Source: Acidimicrobiia bacterium (GTDB lineage: Bacteria; Actinomycetota; Acidimicrobiia; IMCC26256; JAOSJL01). From it: a stretch of 64,000 nt of DNA. The DNA lies in the NCBI GenBank assembly GCA_027494115.1, contig JAOSJL010000001.1, positions 2,937,716-3,001,715 on the forward strand, given 5' to 3'. Every line of letters begins with the position of its first letter. The stretch's first letter is position 1. The notes below the pieces were generated by a model, which searched no databases, was not told the DNA's origin, and worked only from the letters and a program-made list of their open reading frames with translations. A program made the position numbers and the translations under genes. This document shows positions 36,331 to 46,687 of the stretch, in pieces.

Positions 36331-38073
36331 GTGCTCGACTATCTGATCAGGAACGCGAGCGTCATCGACGGCACCGGGGAACCGGCACGACAAGCCGACG
36401 TCGGGATCCGCGACGGTCGGATCGCCTCGGTGGGTGAGGTCGACGACGAAGCAGCAGAGGTCATCGACGCCACCGGCCTCGTTCTCTGTCCCGGGTTCGT
36501 CGACCCACATACGCACTACGACGCGCAGCTGCTCTGGGACCCCTTTGCCAGTCCGTCGAACATCCATGGGGTGACCACGACCATCTCCGGCAACTGCGGA
36601 TTCACCTTGGCGCCCCTCAAGGCCGACGACGTCCAGTGGACGCTCGAGATGCTGGCCGAGGTCGAAGGCATGCCCCTCGCGGCGCTCACCGAGGGCGTCG
36701 GGGGTGGCTGGACCAGCTTCGCCGAGTACCTCGATCAGCTGGACGGAAAGCTGGGCATCAACGCGGCGTTTCTCGTGGGCCACTGCGCTCTGCGACGCTT
36801 CGTGATGGGCGCCGAGGGCACCGAGAACGAGGCCTCGCCCGAACAGCTCGACGCGATGAAGACCGAGCTGCGCGCTGCCCTCGAAGCGGGTGGCCTCGGG
36901 TTCTCCTCCTCACAGTCGTTCACCCACGACGACGGCGACGGTCGGCCGGTCCCCTCCCGGGTCGCCACAACCGACGAGGTGCTCGCTCTGGCCCAGGTCG
37001 TCTCCGAGTACGAGGGCACGACACTCGAATACATCACCGACGGTTGTCTCAAGGGCTTCACCGACGAGGAGATCGAGCGGCTGACAGCGATGTCTCTGGC
37101 GGCGAACCGACCGCTCAACTGGAACGTCCTCACCGTCGACTCGAACGACCCCGGCCAGGTCGAACGCCAGCTCGAAGCCTCCACCTACGCCGCCGAACAC
37201 GGCGCTCGCGTGGTCGCGCTGACGATGCCGATCCTCGTGCCGATGAACATGAGCTTCCTGACCCGCTGCGCCCTGACCCTCATCCCCTACTGGGACGAGA
37301 TCCTGACGTTGCCGGTAGCCGAGCGCATGGAGAAGCTCCGCGACCCCGAGATCCGCCGGCGTATGGACGAGGCGATCCACTCCGAGGCCGCGGGTGTGTT
37401 CCAGCGCTTCAACCGCTACGCCGACTACGAGATCGGCGACACGTTCTCGGAGGAGAACCGCCCGCTCGAAGGCCGCAAGGTCGGCGACATCGCCGCCGAG
37501 TGGGGCAAGAAACCGTTCGACACGCTGCTCGACATCGTGCTCGCCGACGAGCTCAAGACGGTCATCTGGCCCAAGCCCCTCGAAGGCGACGACGCGAGCT
37601 GGAAGATGCGCATGGAGCTCATCGACTCCGAGCGGGCGATGGTCGGCGGCTCCGACGGCGGCGCCCACCTCGACCGGATGCTCGGCTCCATCTATCCCAC
37701 GGTCTTTCTCGCCGACATGATCCGCCGCCGCAAGTTGCTCTCGATCGAGCGGACGGTCCAGCTCATGACCGACGTCCCCGCGCGTCTGTTCGGCCTGCGC
37801 GAGCGAGGCCGCGTCGTTCCGGGCTGGCACGCCGACCTCGTGCTCTTCGACCCGGAGGAGATCGGTGCGAGCAAGGTCCGCCTGGCGACCGACCTTCCCG
37901 CCGACAGTGCACGGCTCTTCTCGCAGGCCAAGGGCATCCACCGGGTCTGGGTGAACGGGCGAGTCACGGTCGTCGACAACGAAAGCACCGGGGAGCTCGC
38001 GGGCACGCTGCTGCGCTCCGGGCGGGACACCGAAACCGTCAGCGTGCCCGCCGGCGCCGTAGCAGCTACTTGA
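36331..38073 (+). CDS. N-acyl-D-amino-acid deacylase-like amidohydrolase
   Basis: This 580-residue amidohydrolase belongs to the same superfamily as the protein at 1652. Metal ligands are in GFVDPHTHYDAQLLWDP (HxH, about residues 57-73); the family motif SGNCGFTLAPL follows. VGHCALRRFVMG and GGSDGGAHLDRM (late Asp) complete the site. The GTG at 36331 is chosen; an in-frame TTG at 36313 that overlaps the preceding stop is an alternative and would add six residues. The substrate is unknown. The gene is intact. Confidence 0.82.
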   Translation: MLDYLIRNASVIDGTGEPARQADVGIRDGRIASVGEVDDEAAEVIDATGLVLCPGFVDPHTHYDAQLLWDPFASPSNIHGVTTTISGNCGFTLAPLKADDVQWTLEMLAEVEGMPLAALTEGVGGGWTSFAEYLDQLDGKLGINAAFLVGHCALRRFVMGAEGTENEASPEQLDAMKTELRAALEAGGLGFSSSQSFTHDDGDGRPVPSRVATTDEVLALAQVVSEYEGTTLEYITDGCLKGFTDEEIERLTAMSLAANRPLNWNVLTVDSNDPGQVERQLEASTYAAEHGARVVALTMPILVPMNMSFLTRCALTLIPYWDEILTLPVAERMEKLRDPEIRRRMDEAIHSEAAGVFQRFNRYADYEIGDTFSEENRPLEGRKVGDIAAEWGKKPFDTLLDIVLADELKTVIWPKPLEGDDASWKMRMELIDSERAMVGGSDGGAHLDRMLGSIYPTVFLADMIRRRKLLSIERTVQLMTDVPARLFGLRERGRVVPGWHADLVLFDPEEIGASKVRLATDLPADSARLFSQAKGIHRVWVNGRVTVVDNESTGELAGTLLRSGRDTETVSVPAGAVAAT

Positions 38074-39203
38074 CGGCGCCCGACTCTCGGAGGCCTGCGA
38101 CGTCGTCGTCGGAGAAGCCCCAGTCGGCCAGAGCGTGGTCGGTGTTCTCCCCCGGCCAGACAGGGGCCGCGGGCGTTTCAGGACTCGTCCGGTCGAAGCG
38201 GGGCGCGGGTGACGGCTGCAGGAATCCGTCGATCTCGGTGAAGGTGCCACGTGCCTTCATGTGCGGGTGCTGTGCTGCCTCCGTCATCGTGAGGAGGGGA
38301 GCGAAACACACGTCGGTCCCCTCCATGATCTCGCACCACTCGTCGCGCGACTTCGAGAGGAACACCTCGGTGAGACGCTCCCGGAGCCGAGGCCAGATCT
38401 CGGGATCGTTCTGCGCCTCGAATCCCTCCCCTGCCAGCCCGGTCAACTCGAGGAGCTGCGTAGAACTGCGGCTCGAGCGACCCGACGCTCACGTACTCCC
38501 CGTCAGCCGTTTCGTACGTGTCGTAGTACGGCAGACCGGTGTCGAGCATGTTGGTACCGCGCTCGTCACTCCACATCCCGATCCCCTGGAGCCCGTAGAT
38601 CAAGGTCATGAGCGCGGCGGTCCCGTCGACCATCGCCGCATCGACCACCTGACCCTTGCCGGATCGGCCCGCCTCGAGGATCCCGCACACGATGCCGAAT
38701 GCCAGGAGCATCCCGCCACCCCCGAAGTCACCGACGAGGTTCAGCGGAGGAACGGGCTTTTCCCCCGGCCGCCCAATGTGGGCGAGTGCGCCACCCAGCG
38801 ATATGTAGTTGATGTCGTGTCCTGCCGCCGTCGCCAGCGGGCCGTCCTGTCCCCACCCGGTCATACGGCCGTAGACCAGCTTCTGGTTCCGGGCGGCACA
38901 TTCCTTCGGCCCGACCCCGAGGCGCTCGGCGACACCGGGCCGGAAGCCCTCGATCAGCGCGTCGGCGCGTTCCACGAGGCGCAGCACCGTCTCGACACCG
39001 GCGGGATTCTTCAGGTCGACGGCGACCGAGCGCCGGCCACGGAACAACAACTCGGGGTTGCTGCGGGAGAAGTCGTCGGGGACGGCCTGGACCCGATCGA
39101 CCCTGAGGACTTCGGCCCCCATGTCGGCGAGCATCATGGCGGCAAACGGCCCCGGGCCGATCCCTGTGATCTCCACGACCTTGATTCCCTCGAGTGGTCC
39201 CAC
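38066..39203 (-). CDS. CaiB/BaiF family CoA transferase / alpha-methylacyl-CoA racemase (one frameshift)
   Basis: This family III CoA-transferase of about 379 residues opens with [20 protein letters not shown] and has the catalytic-Asp region [18 protein letters not shown], then [22 protein letters not shown]. These residues are closest to alpha-methylacyl-CoA racemases, which interconvert 2-methyl-branched acyl-CoA epimers in sterol and pristanate degradation. A one-base shift near 38462 joins PQFYA to [19 protein letters not shown] and the C-terminal part with [15 protein letters not shown]. The GTG start has GGAG six bases upstream. It converges with the D-aminoacylase gene and overlaps it by 8 bases. 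Confidence 0.85.
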
Positions 39204-39393
39204 CCTGATCTCCGTTCTCGCGTCTCCGACCGTTCCGACAGTGCCCTTGTGACACCGGAACGTACGCGTCAGGCGCCGCCTCCGTCCGACCGAGGCCGCC
39301 GAGACGAGCGTGTCGGAAGGGCCGGGAACATCAAACCGGTCGAAGAGGTTGGACCCAGGAGCGACCACGTCCCCACCAGCGACAGGAGCACCC

Positions 39394-39789
39394 GTGAGCG
39401 TCATTCCCGACAGTCACGCCGACATTCTCGACAGCAAGGGGTTCGCCCACCTCGCGTCGATCGGGCCCGACGGCGAGCCCCAGTCCCACCCCGTCTGGTT
39501 CGACACCGCCGACGGCCGGATCCGGATCAGCACCACGAAGGCCCGTCAGAAGTACCGCAACCTCCAGAACGAACCTCGGGTCTCGCTCTCGATCCTCGAC
39601 CCCGAGAACCCCTATCGCTACCTCGAGGTCCGCGGTCGGGTGGCCGCTGTCGAGGACGACCCTGACGATGCGTTCATCAACTCCCTGGCCAAGAAGTACA
39701 TGGACCAGGACGAGTACCCCTTGAGCCAGCCCGGAGACGAGCGCGTGATCTTCGTCATCGAACCCGTGCACGCGACCACCATGGGATGA
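39394..39789 (+). CDS. PPOX-class (split-barrel) F420- or FMN-binding protein
   Basis: This is a 131-residue flavin/deazaflavin split-barrel protein. The features are [43 protein letters not shown] and [16 protein letters not shown], which are characteristic of actinobacterial PPOX-class F420-dependent enzymes. A GTG at 39394 with AGGAG five bases upstream is chosen over earlier in-frame codons. It stands between the CoA transferase (divergent) and the penicillin-acylase-like gene. The reaction is not known. Confidence 0.83.
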   Translation: MSVIPDSHADILDSKGFAHLASIGPDGEPQSHPVWFDTADGRIRISTTKARQKYRNLQNEPRVSLSILDPENPYRYLEVRGRVAAVEDDPDDAFINSLAKKYMDQDEYPLSQPGDERVIFVIEPVHATTMG

Positions 39790-39908
39790 CCGCGTGTTCA
39801 CTTTCGCTCGTCTCGGTGTCCGCGCCTCGCGTGGCCGGCGTTTCGGAGGCCGGATAGGTTGTCTCCCGCTCGGCGCCGCGGGGTGCGGGCGGGGTGAGGG
39901 GGCTCTCG

Positions 39909-42900
39909 ATGATCATGCGACGGTGGATCGCCGTGTTTCTGGCCACGGCACTGGCGACGGCGGCGGCCGTCTCCGCTGGGGTGGCCGGGGCCGGTGAATC
40001 CGACACCGACAGCACCGGGTCGGACAGCACGGGATCGGAACAGAGCCCCGACGGCGGCGAGGGCCACTACCAGCAGTTCGACGACGCTCGCGGTTTCCTC
40101 AACATCCTGCCGCCCGGCCAGGACGCCAACCTCGACGCCGAGGAGTTCGCCCAGGCCCGCGCCGCCGACGAGGCCGGCGACGAGAACGGCTTCCCGCCCT
40201 ACTTCGCCGATCAGCGAATCATGTACAACGACCTGGTCTTCAACGCTCCGGGTCTCACCGACGACCAGCTCCTCGACTACTTCAAGGACGCCTCGTTCGG
40301 CGTCGCACCCGACGACATCGGACGTACCTACCAGCCCGGTGAGCGAAGCGATGTCCACGGTCATCCGCGACGAGAGCTTCAACGTCCCACACATCTTCGG
40401 CGACACCCGCGAAGGCACGATGTTCGCGCAGGGCTACGCCACCGCCGAGGACCGCATGCTCTACATGGACGTGCTGCGCAATGCGGGCCGCGGCCGCCTG
40501 AGTGCCTTCGTCGGATTCTCCGACGCCTTGATCGGCCAGGACCTCGACGCCATCGAGAACGCGCCGTACACCGAGGCCGACCTCCAGGCGCAGGTCGACG
40601 AGCTCCTTCAAGGAGACGCCGACGACAAGGCCGTCTACGACGACATCGTCGCCTACGCCCAAGGGGTCAACGCCTTCATCGCCGGCGCGGAGGAAGACGA
40701 GACGCTGCTGCCCGCCGAGTACGGGCTGCTCGGAAAGACGCCGGAGCCCTGGGCGCCCACCGACGCCGTTGCGATCGGCGCGCTCATCGGAGGGATCTTC
40801 GGCAAGGGTGGTGGGCGCGAAGTCCAGAACTACTGCGGGCTCGAGACCATGTCCGAGACGCTCGGCGCCGACGAGGCCCGTGCTGTCTATGACGACTTGA
40901 AGTTCGCCAACGATCCCGCGGCTCCGGTCTCGTCCACCCAGTCGGCCCCCTACAACGACGACCTCGGCTCGACGAACGAAGCCGCGGTGCCCGACCTCGA
41001 CTGCGACAGCCTCGTCCCGGTGGGTGGTGGTGATCCCGAGTCGGCCCAGCCTGTTCCGGCAGCCGAGGGCGCGGGCGTCGACGCAGCGGGCGAGGCGTCG
41101 CTCTCCCCCGCCGTTCCCGACTCCATCATCTCGTTCCTCGGGCGTCTGAGCGACGCAGCCGAACAACCGTCCTCGGCGAGCAACGCCATCCTCGTCAACG
41201 GGGAGCACACCGACGACGGCCGCCCGATCGCCGTGTTCGGGCCACAGATCGGCTATTCGGTACCCGAGTTGATCGTCGAGAAGGACGTCCACGGTCCGGG
41301 AATCGACGCCCGCGGCATGGGCTTCTTGGGCATCGACATGTGGGTCCTCATCGGCCGTGGCCAGGACTACGCCTGGTCGGCGACCTCATCGGGTGCCGAC
41401 AACATCGACCAGTTCGTGCTCACACTGTGCGACCCGGGGGGTGGGGAAGCGACGCTCGAGTCGATGGGCTACGAACACGACGGGGAGTGCAAGGAGATCG
41501 AGACCTACGACCACGTCGTGGAAACCACCGACGGTCTCATCGTCGGGGATCCCGTGACGCTCACGTGGAAGATCCAGCGCGCCCCCGACTACGGGCCGAT
41601 CAACCAGCGCGGCACCCTGAAGGACGGCACCCCGATCGCCGTCGCCAACGACCGCTCCACCTACTTCCAGGAGCTGGCCTCCTCGATCGGCTTCCGCAAC
41701 GTCAACGACCCCGGCTACATGGAGGAGGGCTACGAGGCCTTCCGGCGTGCCATGGGTGAGGGCATCACGTTCAGCTTCAACTGGTTCTACGTCGGCGCGG
41801 AAAACGCCGGCTACCAGCACAGCTGCAAGTGCCCGAACCGGGCCGAAGGCGTCGATCCCTCACTCCCCACCACCGGCACGGGCGAGTTCGACTGGAACGG
41901 CTTCCTCGACGCCGAGGACCAACCCCACGACGCCGATCCGGGCCGCGGCTACGTGACCTCCTGGAACAACAAGCAGGCTCCGGAGTTCACCTCGGCCGAC
42001 GACCAGTGGTCGTTCGGTCCCATCTACAGGGTCGATCTCCTCAACTCGAGGATCCAGGAGGGCATCGACGGCGGCGAGAAATTCGACCGGGCCGCCGTCG
42101 CGGACCTGATGGAGGACGCGGCCACCGTCGACCTGCGCGCACAGGAGATCCTGCCCGTCCTGCTCGAGATCATGGGCCTCACGCCTCCCGAGGGCCGTGA
42201 CGATCGCCTCGCCGCCATGCGCGAGGAACTCGAGCTGTGGCTCGAGTTCGACGGTCACCGCAGGGCTCGCGAGAAGGGCGACCCCGACTACGAGACACCC
42301 GTGGGCCCGGCGATCATGGACGCCTGGTGGGAGCCGCTCACCTACACGATCTTCAACAAGGAGAACAGCGGCGACGCCTTCCAGTCGCTCGATCTCTCCA
42401 TCCACAACAGCCCCGGGAACCACCAGGGCTCGTCGTTCTCGCAGGGGTCCTATTCCCACTTGTACAACGACCTGACCAAGGTGGCGGGTGAACCGACCGC
42501 GGGGGCCTGGGAGCGCAGCTACTGCGGCAACGGAGATCTCGAAGCGTGTCGGAAAGCGCTGTGGGACTCCCTCGAAGAGACGATCCCGCGCCTGGAGTTC
42601 GAGTTCCAGGACAGCGCGGACCCGACCGACGTGTCGTCGTGGCGTCGCGTGGTCGCCGACGACCAGATCGAGTACTCGGCGCTGATCGTCGGCGTGCCAC
42701 CCATGAACTGGGTCAACCGACCGACGTTCCAGCAGGTGGTGCAACTCGAGACCGACGGCCGCGCGGAACTGCGTACCACGGAGTCCAGCGGTTCCGAGAG
42801 CGACGGGAGCAGCAGCAACGTCGGAGTGTTCGTGCTCATCATCATCGGTGCGCTGATCGTGATCAGCCTCGTCGTGATGATCAGGCGGGCACGACGCCGA

Positions 42901-42912
42901 AGCGGCACCTGA
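39909..42912 (+). CDS. Penicillin acylase-family Ntn hydrolase, secreted and C-terminally anchored (one frameshift)
   Basis: This is a large Ntn-hydrolase precursor of about 1000 residues that would cleave an amide such as an N-acyl homoserine lactone, a beta-lactam side chain or another acylated amine. It begins with a signal peptide (MIMRRWIAVFLATALATAAA). A shift near 40345 joins it to VIRDESFNVPHIFGDTREGT, the usual alpha-chain start. The autoprocessing nucleophile is the Ser at 41179-41181 in SSASNAILVNG, followed by GPQIGYSVPEL. It ends in one hydrophobic helix (VGVFVLIIIGALIVISLVVM) and an Arg-rich tail, so it is probably membrane-anchored outside the cell. GAGGG precedes the ATG. Confidence 0.85.
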
Positions 42913-42930
42913 GGGGCGAGCATCCCGACC

Positions 42931-43707
42931 GTGCGTCTCGCCACGTGGAACGTCAACTCGTTGAAGGCGCGGCTGCCGCGCGTCGAGGAGTGGCTGGGCT
43001 ACGCACATCCCGACGTGCTGTGCCTTCAGGAAACCAAGATGGCCGACGACGCGTTTCCCCAGTTGACCTTCGAGGCACTCGGCTATGAGGGGGCCCACTA
43101 CGGCGAGGGCCGGTGGAACGGCGTGGCGATCCTTTCGCGCGTGGGCCTCACGGACGTGCGCACCGGTTTCGGGGACCTCGACGATCCCTACGAGGGCGAT
43201 GCGCGGGTCCTCGCTGCACGCTGCGGACCGTTGGAGGCGGTGTCGGTGTACGTGCCGAACGGCCGCGAGGTCGGCACCGAGTTCTACGACCGCAAACTCG
43301 CCTGGCTCGAGCGGCTCCGCGAGTGGCTCGATGCCGAGTTCTCGGCCGACTCCCCGCTCGTCGTCGCGGGCGACTTCAACGTTGCACCCGACGACCGCGA
43401 CGTGTGGGACCCTGCCGCCTTCGACGGCGCTACACACGTCACCGAGGCCGAGCGCGCCGCGTTGTCGGCTCTGGAGAGGTGGGGACTCGACGACACCTTC
43501 CGCCGCCTCTACGACGACGACGGTCTCTACTCCTACTGGGACTACCGCCGTGGCGACTTCCACCAGCACCGCGGGATGCGCATCGACCTCGTGTACGCGA
43601 CAAGGCCCGCCGCCGAGGCCGCCCGGTTCGCCACGATCGACCGCAACGCCCGCAAGGGAAAGCAGCCCTCCGATCACGCGCCCGTGATCGTCGACTTCGA
43701 CCTCTAG
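42931..43707 (+). CDS. xthA: Exodeoxyribonuclease III
   Basis: This 258-residue AP endonuclease/3'-5' exonuclease of the ExoIII family acts in base excision repair. Motifs are TWNVNSLKARLPRVEEWL (catalytic Asn), LQETKMADDAFP (metal Glu), VVAGDFNVAPDDRDVWDP (Asp-Asn) and the C-terminal SDHAPVIVDFDL (catalytic Asp-His). The GTG start lies 18 bases after the acylase stop. The gene is intact and of normal length. Confidence 0.93.
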   Translation: MRLATWNVNSLKARLPRVEEWLGYAHPDVLCLQETKMADDAFPQLTFEALGYEGAHYGEGRWNGVAILSRVGLTDVRTGFGDLDDPYEGDARVLAARCGPLEAVSVYVPNGREVGTEFYDRKLAWLERLREWLDAEFSADSPLVVAGDFNVAPDDRDVWDPAAFDGATHVTEAERAALSALERWGLDDTFRRLYDDDGLYSYWDYRRGDFHQHRGMRIDLVYATRPAAEAARFATIDRNARKGKQPSDHAPVIVDFDL

Positions 43708-43719
43708 GCCTCTTTACTT

Positions 43720-44766
43720 CTAGCCGAGTGCCGAGACCCTGCGGTACCGGATGTTCGGGGGCTCCACCGTCCAGTCGTAACGGGGCGGAACACTCTCGGG
43801 ATGTGTCAGGCGCCGTACCGTCGGGAATCCCAGGATCGGGGCATCGGTCCGGTAACAGACGGATTCCATCTCGTCGAGCGTGGGACAGTCACGTCGTACG
43901 CCTGCGGCGTGAGCGATCCGGGTGACGGCGTCGCCCATCCCTCCCGCCAGGAGGCCGTCCACGAGAACCGGGAGTGTCTGCGGGCAGTCGAGCGGCCAGG
44001 AGTGACGCGCTCCCCGCACGACCACGAGCTCTGCATCGAGGCGTCGCGCGGCGTCGCGGCCGCAGGCCAGCGGAACGATCAGATCGCGCTCCCCGTGCAG
44101 GACGGTGACGTGGGTGCCGTTGGAGCGCAACCGGTCGAGTGTGGGCACCGAGGGAGGCGAGCGAAGCACCGACACCACGGCCGACACCGTCCAGCGGGGG
44201 CGGCGGATCTTGCGCCCGACCATCGAGGTGGCGAGACGGCGAAGCTTGCGCGCCTGGTCGCGGTCGCGGTGCAGCGGGGCGGTGTCGGCGCAGTCGAGTA
44301 CGAACGCCGCAGAGTAAGGCAGGAGTGCCGGAGGGAACCGTAGGAATGAGTCGCGGCGTCGGTCCCACGACGCCCCGACGATGGCGTCGATGAGGACGAC
44401 CGACGACACGAGACCGGGGCGCAGAACAGCCAGCTCGGCGGCGACACGTCCCCCGGTGGAGTGGCCGGCCACCACAGCGTGACGGACACCGAGGTGGTCG
44501 AGGGTGTCGGCCACCACCGACGCCCACTCGCGAACGCCGGTACGGCCCGGCAGCGGCGGCGACTCGCCGTGACCCGGAAGGTCGATCCCGATGACACGCA
44601 CACCGAGGTCAGTGAGCCGTGATGCGGACTGGGCGTAGAGGCGGGTCTCGGCGCCGAAGCCGTGCAGGAGAACCAGTGGGATGCCGCGACCGCCCCACGT
44701 CACGCCGACCCGCAGGCCGTCGCGCGGCTGGAAGACGTCGTGGCTCAAGCGGTCCATCCGGTGCAT
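43720..44766 (-). CDS. Alpha/beta hydrolase
   Basis: This 348-residue alpha/beta-fold hydrolase has the oxyanion-hole motif LLHGFGAET (about residues 33-41), IGIDLPGHGESPPLPG, the nucleophile elbow AGHSTGGRVA with the catalytic Ser, LHGERDLIVP (acid) and GARHSWPLDCP with the late His. A C-terminal extension of about 65 residues follows the core fold. ATG 44766 or 44757 could be the start. The substrate is unknown. It converges with xthA and is divergent from the LPxTG protein gene. Confidence 0.83.
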   Translation of the reverse strand: MHRMDRLSHDVFQPRDGLRVGVTWGGRGIPLVLLHGFGAETRLYAQSASRLTDLGVRVIGIDLPGHGESPPLPGRTGVREWASVVADTLDHLGVRHAVVAGHSTGGRVAAELAVLRPGLVSSVVLIDAIVGASWDRRRDSFLRFPPALLPYSAAFVLDCADTAPLHRDRDQARKLRRLATSMVGRKIRRPRWTVSAVVSVLRSPPSVPTLDRLRSNGTHVTVLHGERDLIVPLACGRDAARRLDAELVVVRGARHSWPLDCPQTLPVLVDGLLAGGMGDAVTRIAHAAGVRRDCPTLDEMESVCYRTDAPILGFPTVRRLTHPESVPPRYDWTVEPPNIRYRRVSALG

Positions 44767-44780
44767 TGTCGACGCTGCGG

Positions 44781-44793
44781 ACCACGAAGTGGT
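44781..44793. promoter_or_regulatory. Palindrome ACCAC-GAA-GTGGT between divergent genes
   Basis: This perfect 13-base palindrome lies 15 bases upstream of the hydrolase start. The adjoining stretch 44820-44840 is unusually AT-rich for this region (ACATATCGGACATTTAGTACT) and probably contains promoter elements for the hydrolase or the LPxTG gene at 44939. It may be an operator. Confidence 0.35.
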
Positions 44794-44938
44794 GGACCTC
44801 CGCACTCTCCGCGCGATCACATATCGGACATTTAGTACTGACGAAACGGCGAGGGGGTGGCGGACACCCACGCGACCACGGAATCTCAGGTCGTCGCGCG
44901 CACTGCCGATCAGAGACCGACCACTGCAAGGAACGCCC

Positions 44939-46603
44939 ATGGTCGCCCTCATCTCACCTCTTCGTCTTCGTCTTCCTCTCGTGCTCACAGCCGTGCTCGC
45001 GCTCGCGATCCCCGTCGTGTGGGCGACACCCGCCTTCGCGACCGACTTCTCCGTACCGAGCACCAACAAGGCCGACGAGGCACCCGGAGCCGGAAGCTGT
45101 CCGGGTGACGTGTGCACGTCGCTGCGGGCAGCCGTCGAGGCCGCGAACGCCAATGCCGGGCCTGATGTCATCGACTTGGCGATGGCCGACATCGGCGCGC
45201 CCTTCACTCTCGACGGCGCCAACGGACCGCTCGTGGTCACCGAGGATCTCGCCATCAACGGCATCGACACCGACCCGACGAACGGTGTCGTCAATGGTCA
45301 GGGCCAGACGCGCGTGTTCGAGATCCGGAGCGGCACGGTCGGATTCACCAATCTGGCGGTCGTCGCGGGACAGCTCGTTGCCACCGGTGGCCCCGAGGAC
45401 GGTGCCGGGATCCTCAATCAGGGCGATCTCAGGCTCACGAACGTCGTCGTGGGAGGGAACGTCCTCGACACCGATGCCGGTACGAACGGTGTCCGCGGCG
45501 CAGGGATCGCGAATCTCGGCACGCTCACGCTGAACCAGTCGAACATCACCAACAACACAATGCGAGGCGGCGGAGACGAACTCGGAGCCGGTGTGTACAA
45601 CGGCGACGGCGCCACCATGACCGCGACCGCGAGCCGTCTCGAAGAGAACAACTCCGACGAGCGCGGCGGCGGTTTCGACAACGACGGCGGAACTGTGACT
45701 CTGATCGACACCGACATCGAGAACAACGTGGCCTCGACCGAGGGTGGCGGATTCCGCAACAACGGCGGAATCGCCTCGATGACCGGCGGGTCCATCACCG
45801 GCAACATCGCCGGGCATGGTGGCGGGCTCATGAACGACTCGGGCGGTACCGTCACCCTCAGCGATGTGGAGATCAGCGGGAATTCGGCGAACGCGAGCGG
45901 CGATCCGTTCGACGCGTCCGGAGGCGGCGTCCTGAACACAGGCGGCGGAACACTCGCCGCGACGGGCAGCGACATCAGCAGCAACAGCGCTGGTCTGGGC
46001 GGCGGAGTCGCCAACCTGGGCGGTTCGGCGACCCTTACCAGCGTGGCGCTCGACGGCAACACCGCCGCCGCCGCCGGTGGCGTGGTCAATGGCGCCGGTA
46101 CGGTCGAGGTCATCGACAGCGAGGTGACGGCCAACATCAGCGATGGCGACGCCGGCGGACTCGTCGTCGCCGCAGTCGCCGGCGCGGCCAAACTCGTCGT
46201 CGAGAGAACCATGGTCTCGGGGAACAGTGCTGCCGGCCTCGGCGGTGGACTCGCTGCGATCGATGGAGGCGCGGCCACGATCCTCGCCGCGACCATCGTC
46301 GACAACACCCCCACCGACTGCGCCACCGACAACGGCACCATCACCGACGGCGGCGACAGCAAAGACAGCGACGGAACCTGCGTCGAGACGAATGAAGGTG
46401 GAGGCGGTGGAGGCGGTGGAGGCGAGAACGGCGGGACCGGAGACACCACCGCCAACGGCGGCGTGGGTCCCGCCGATACCTCCGACCCCGCGACCCTCCC
46501 AGCGACCGGAACAAGTATGCCACTGAAAGTGACGGGTTTAGCACTCATCGTAGTTGGCGGCCTGCTGCTCGCACTCGGTCGTCGGCACGGTGCACTGACC
46601 TGA
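44939..46603 (+). CDS. LPxTG-anchored right-handed beta-helix surface protein with CSLREA-like N terminus
   Basis: This is a 554-residue exported protein. A signal peptide ends near FATD. CTSLRAAVEAANANAG (about residues 60-75) matches the CSLREA motif found just after signals of large surface proteins. Residues about 130-470 are Gly/Asn-rich rungs of the type GGGxxNxGGTxTLxxxxIxxNxA, which predict a right-handed beta-helix. A Gly/Thr/Asp-rich stalk leads to LPATG at 520-524, a hydrophobic helix and RRHGALT, the full sortase sorting signal. AAGGA precedes the ATG by six bases. No sortase gene is in the window. The role is likely adhesion or cell-surface structure. Confidence 0.85.
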   Translation: MVALISPLRLRLPLVLTAVLALAIPVVWATPAFATDFSVPSTNKADEAPGAGSCPGDVCTSLRAAVEAANANAGPDVIDLAMADIGAPFTLDGANGPLVVTEDLAINGIDTDPTNGVVNGQGQTRVFEIRSGTVGFTNLAVVAGQLVATGGPEDGAGILNQGDLRLTNVVVGGNVLDTDAGTNGVRGAGIANLGTLTLNQSNITNNTMRGGGDELGAGVYNGDGATMTATASRLEENNSDERGGGFDNDGGTVTLIDTDIENNVASTEGGGFRNNGGIASMTGGSITGNIAGHGGGLMNDSGGTVTLSDVEISGNSANASGDPFDASGGGVLNTGGGTLAATGSDISSNSAGLGGGVANLGGSATLTSVALDGNTAAAAGGVVNGAGTVEVIDSEVTANISDGDAGGLVVAAVAGAAKLVVERTMVSGNSAAGLGGGLAAIDGGAATILAATIVDNTPTDCATDNGTITDGGDSKDSDGTCVETNEGGGGGGGGGENGGTGDTTANGGVGPADTSDPATLPATGTSMPLKVTGLALIVVGGLLLALGRRHGALT

Positions 46604-46687
46604 CGCCGTACGCAGCCGGTTCGGCCGACGACCGGTCCGGCCCACTACCTTGACCCCACTCGCGCAGGCCGGCCCGTGGGAGCGGTG

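Noticed and set aside
36636..39665. 1009-codon plus-strand open frame
   Set aside because: Translation is Arg/Pro-rich and lies in another frame of the D-aminoacylase gene and antisense to the CoA transferase; no family motif is visible.
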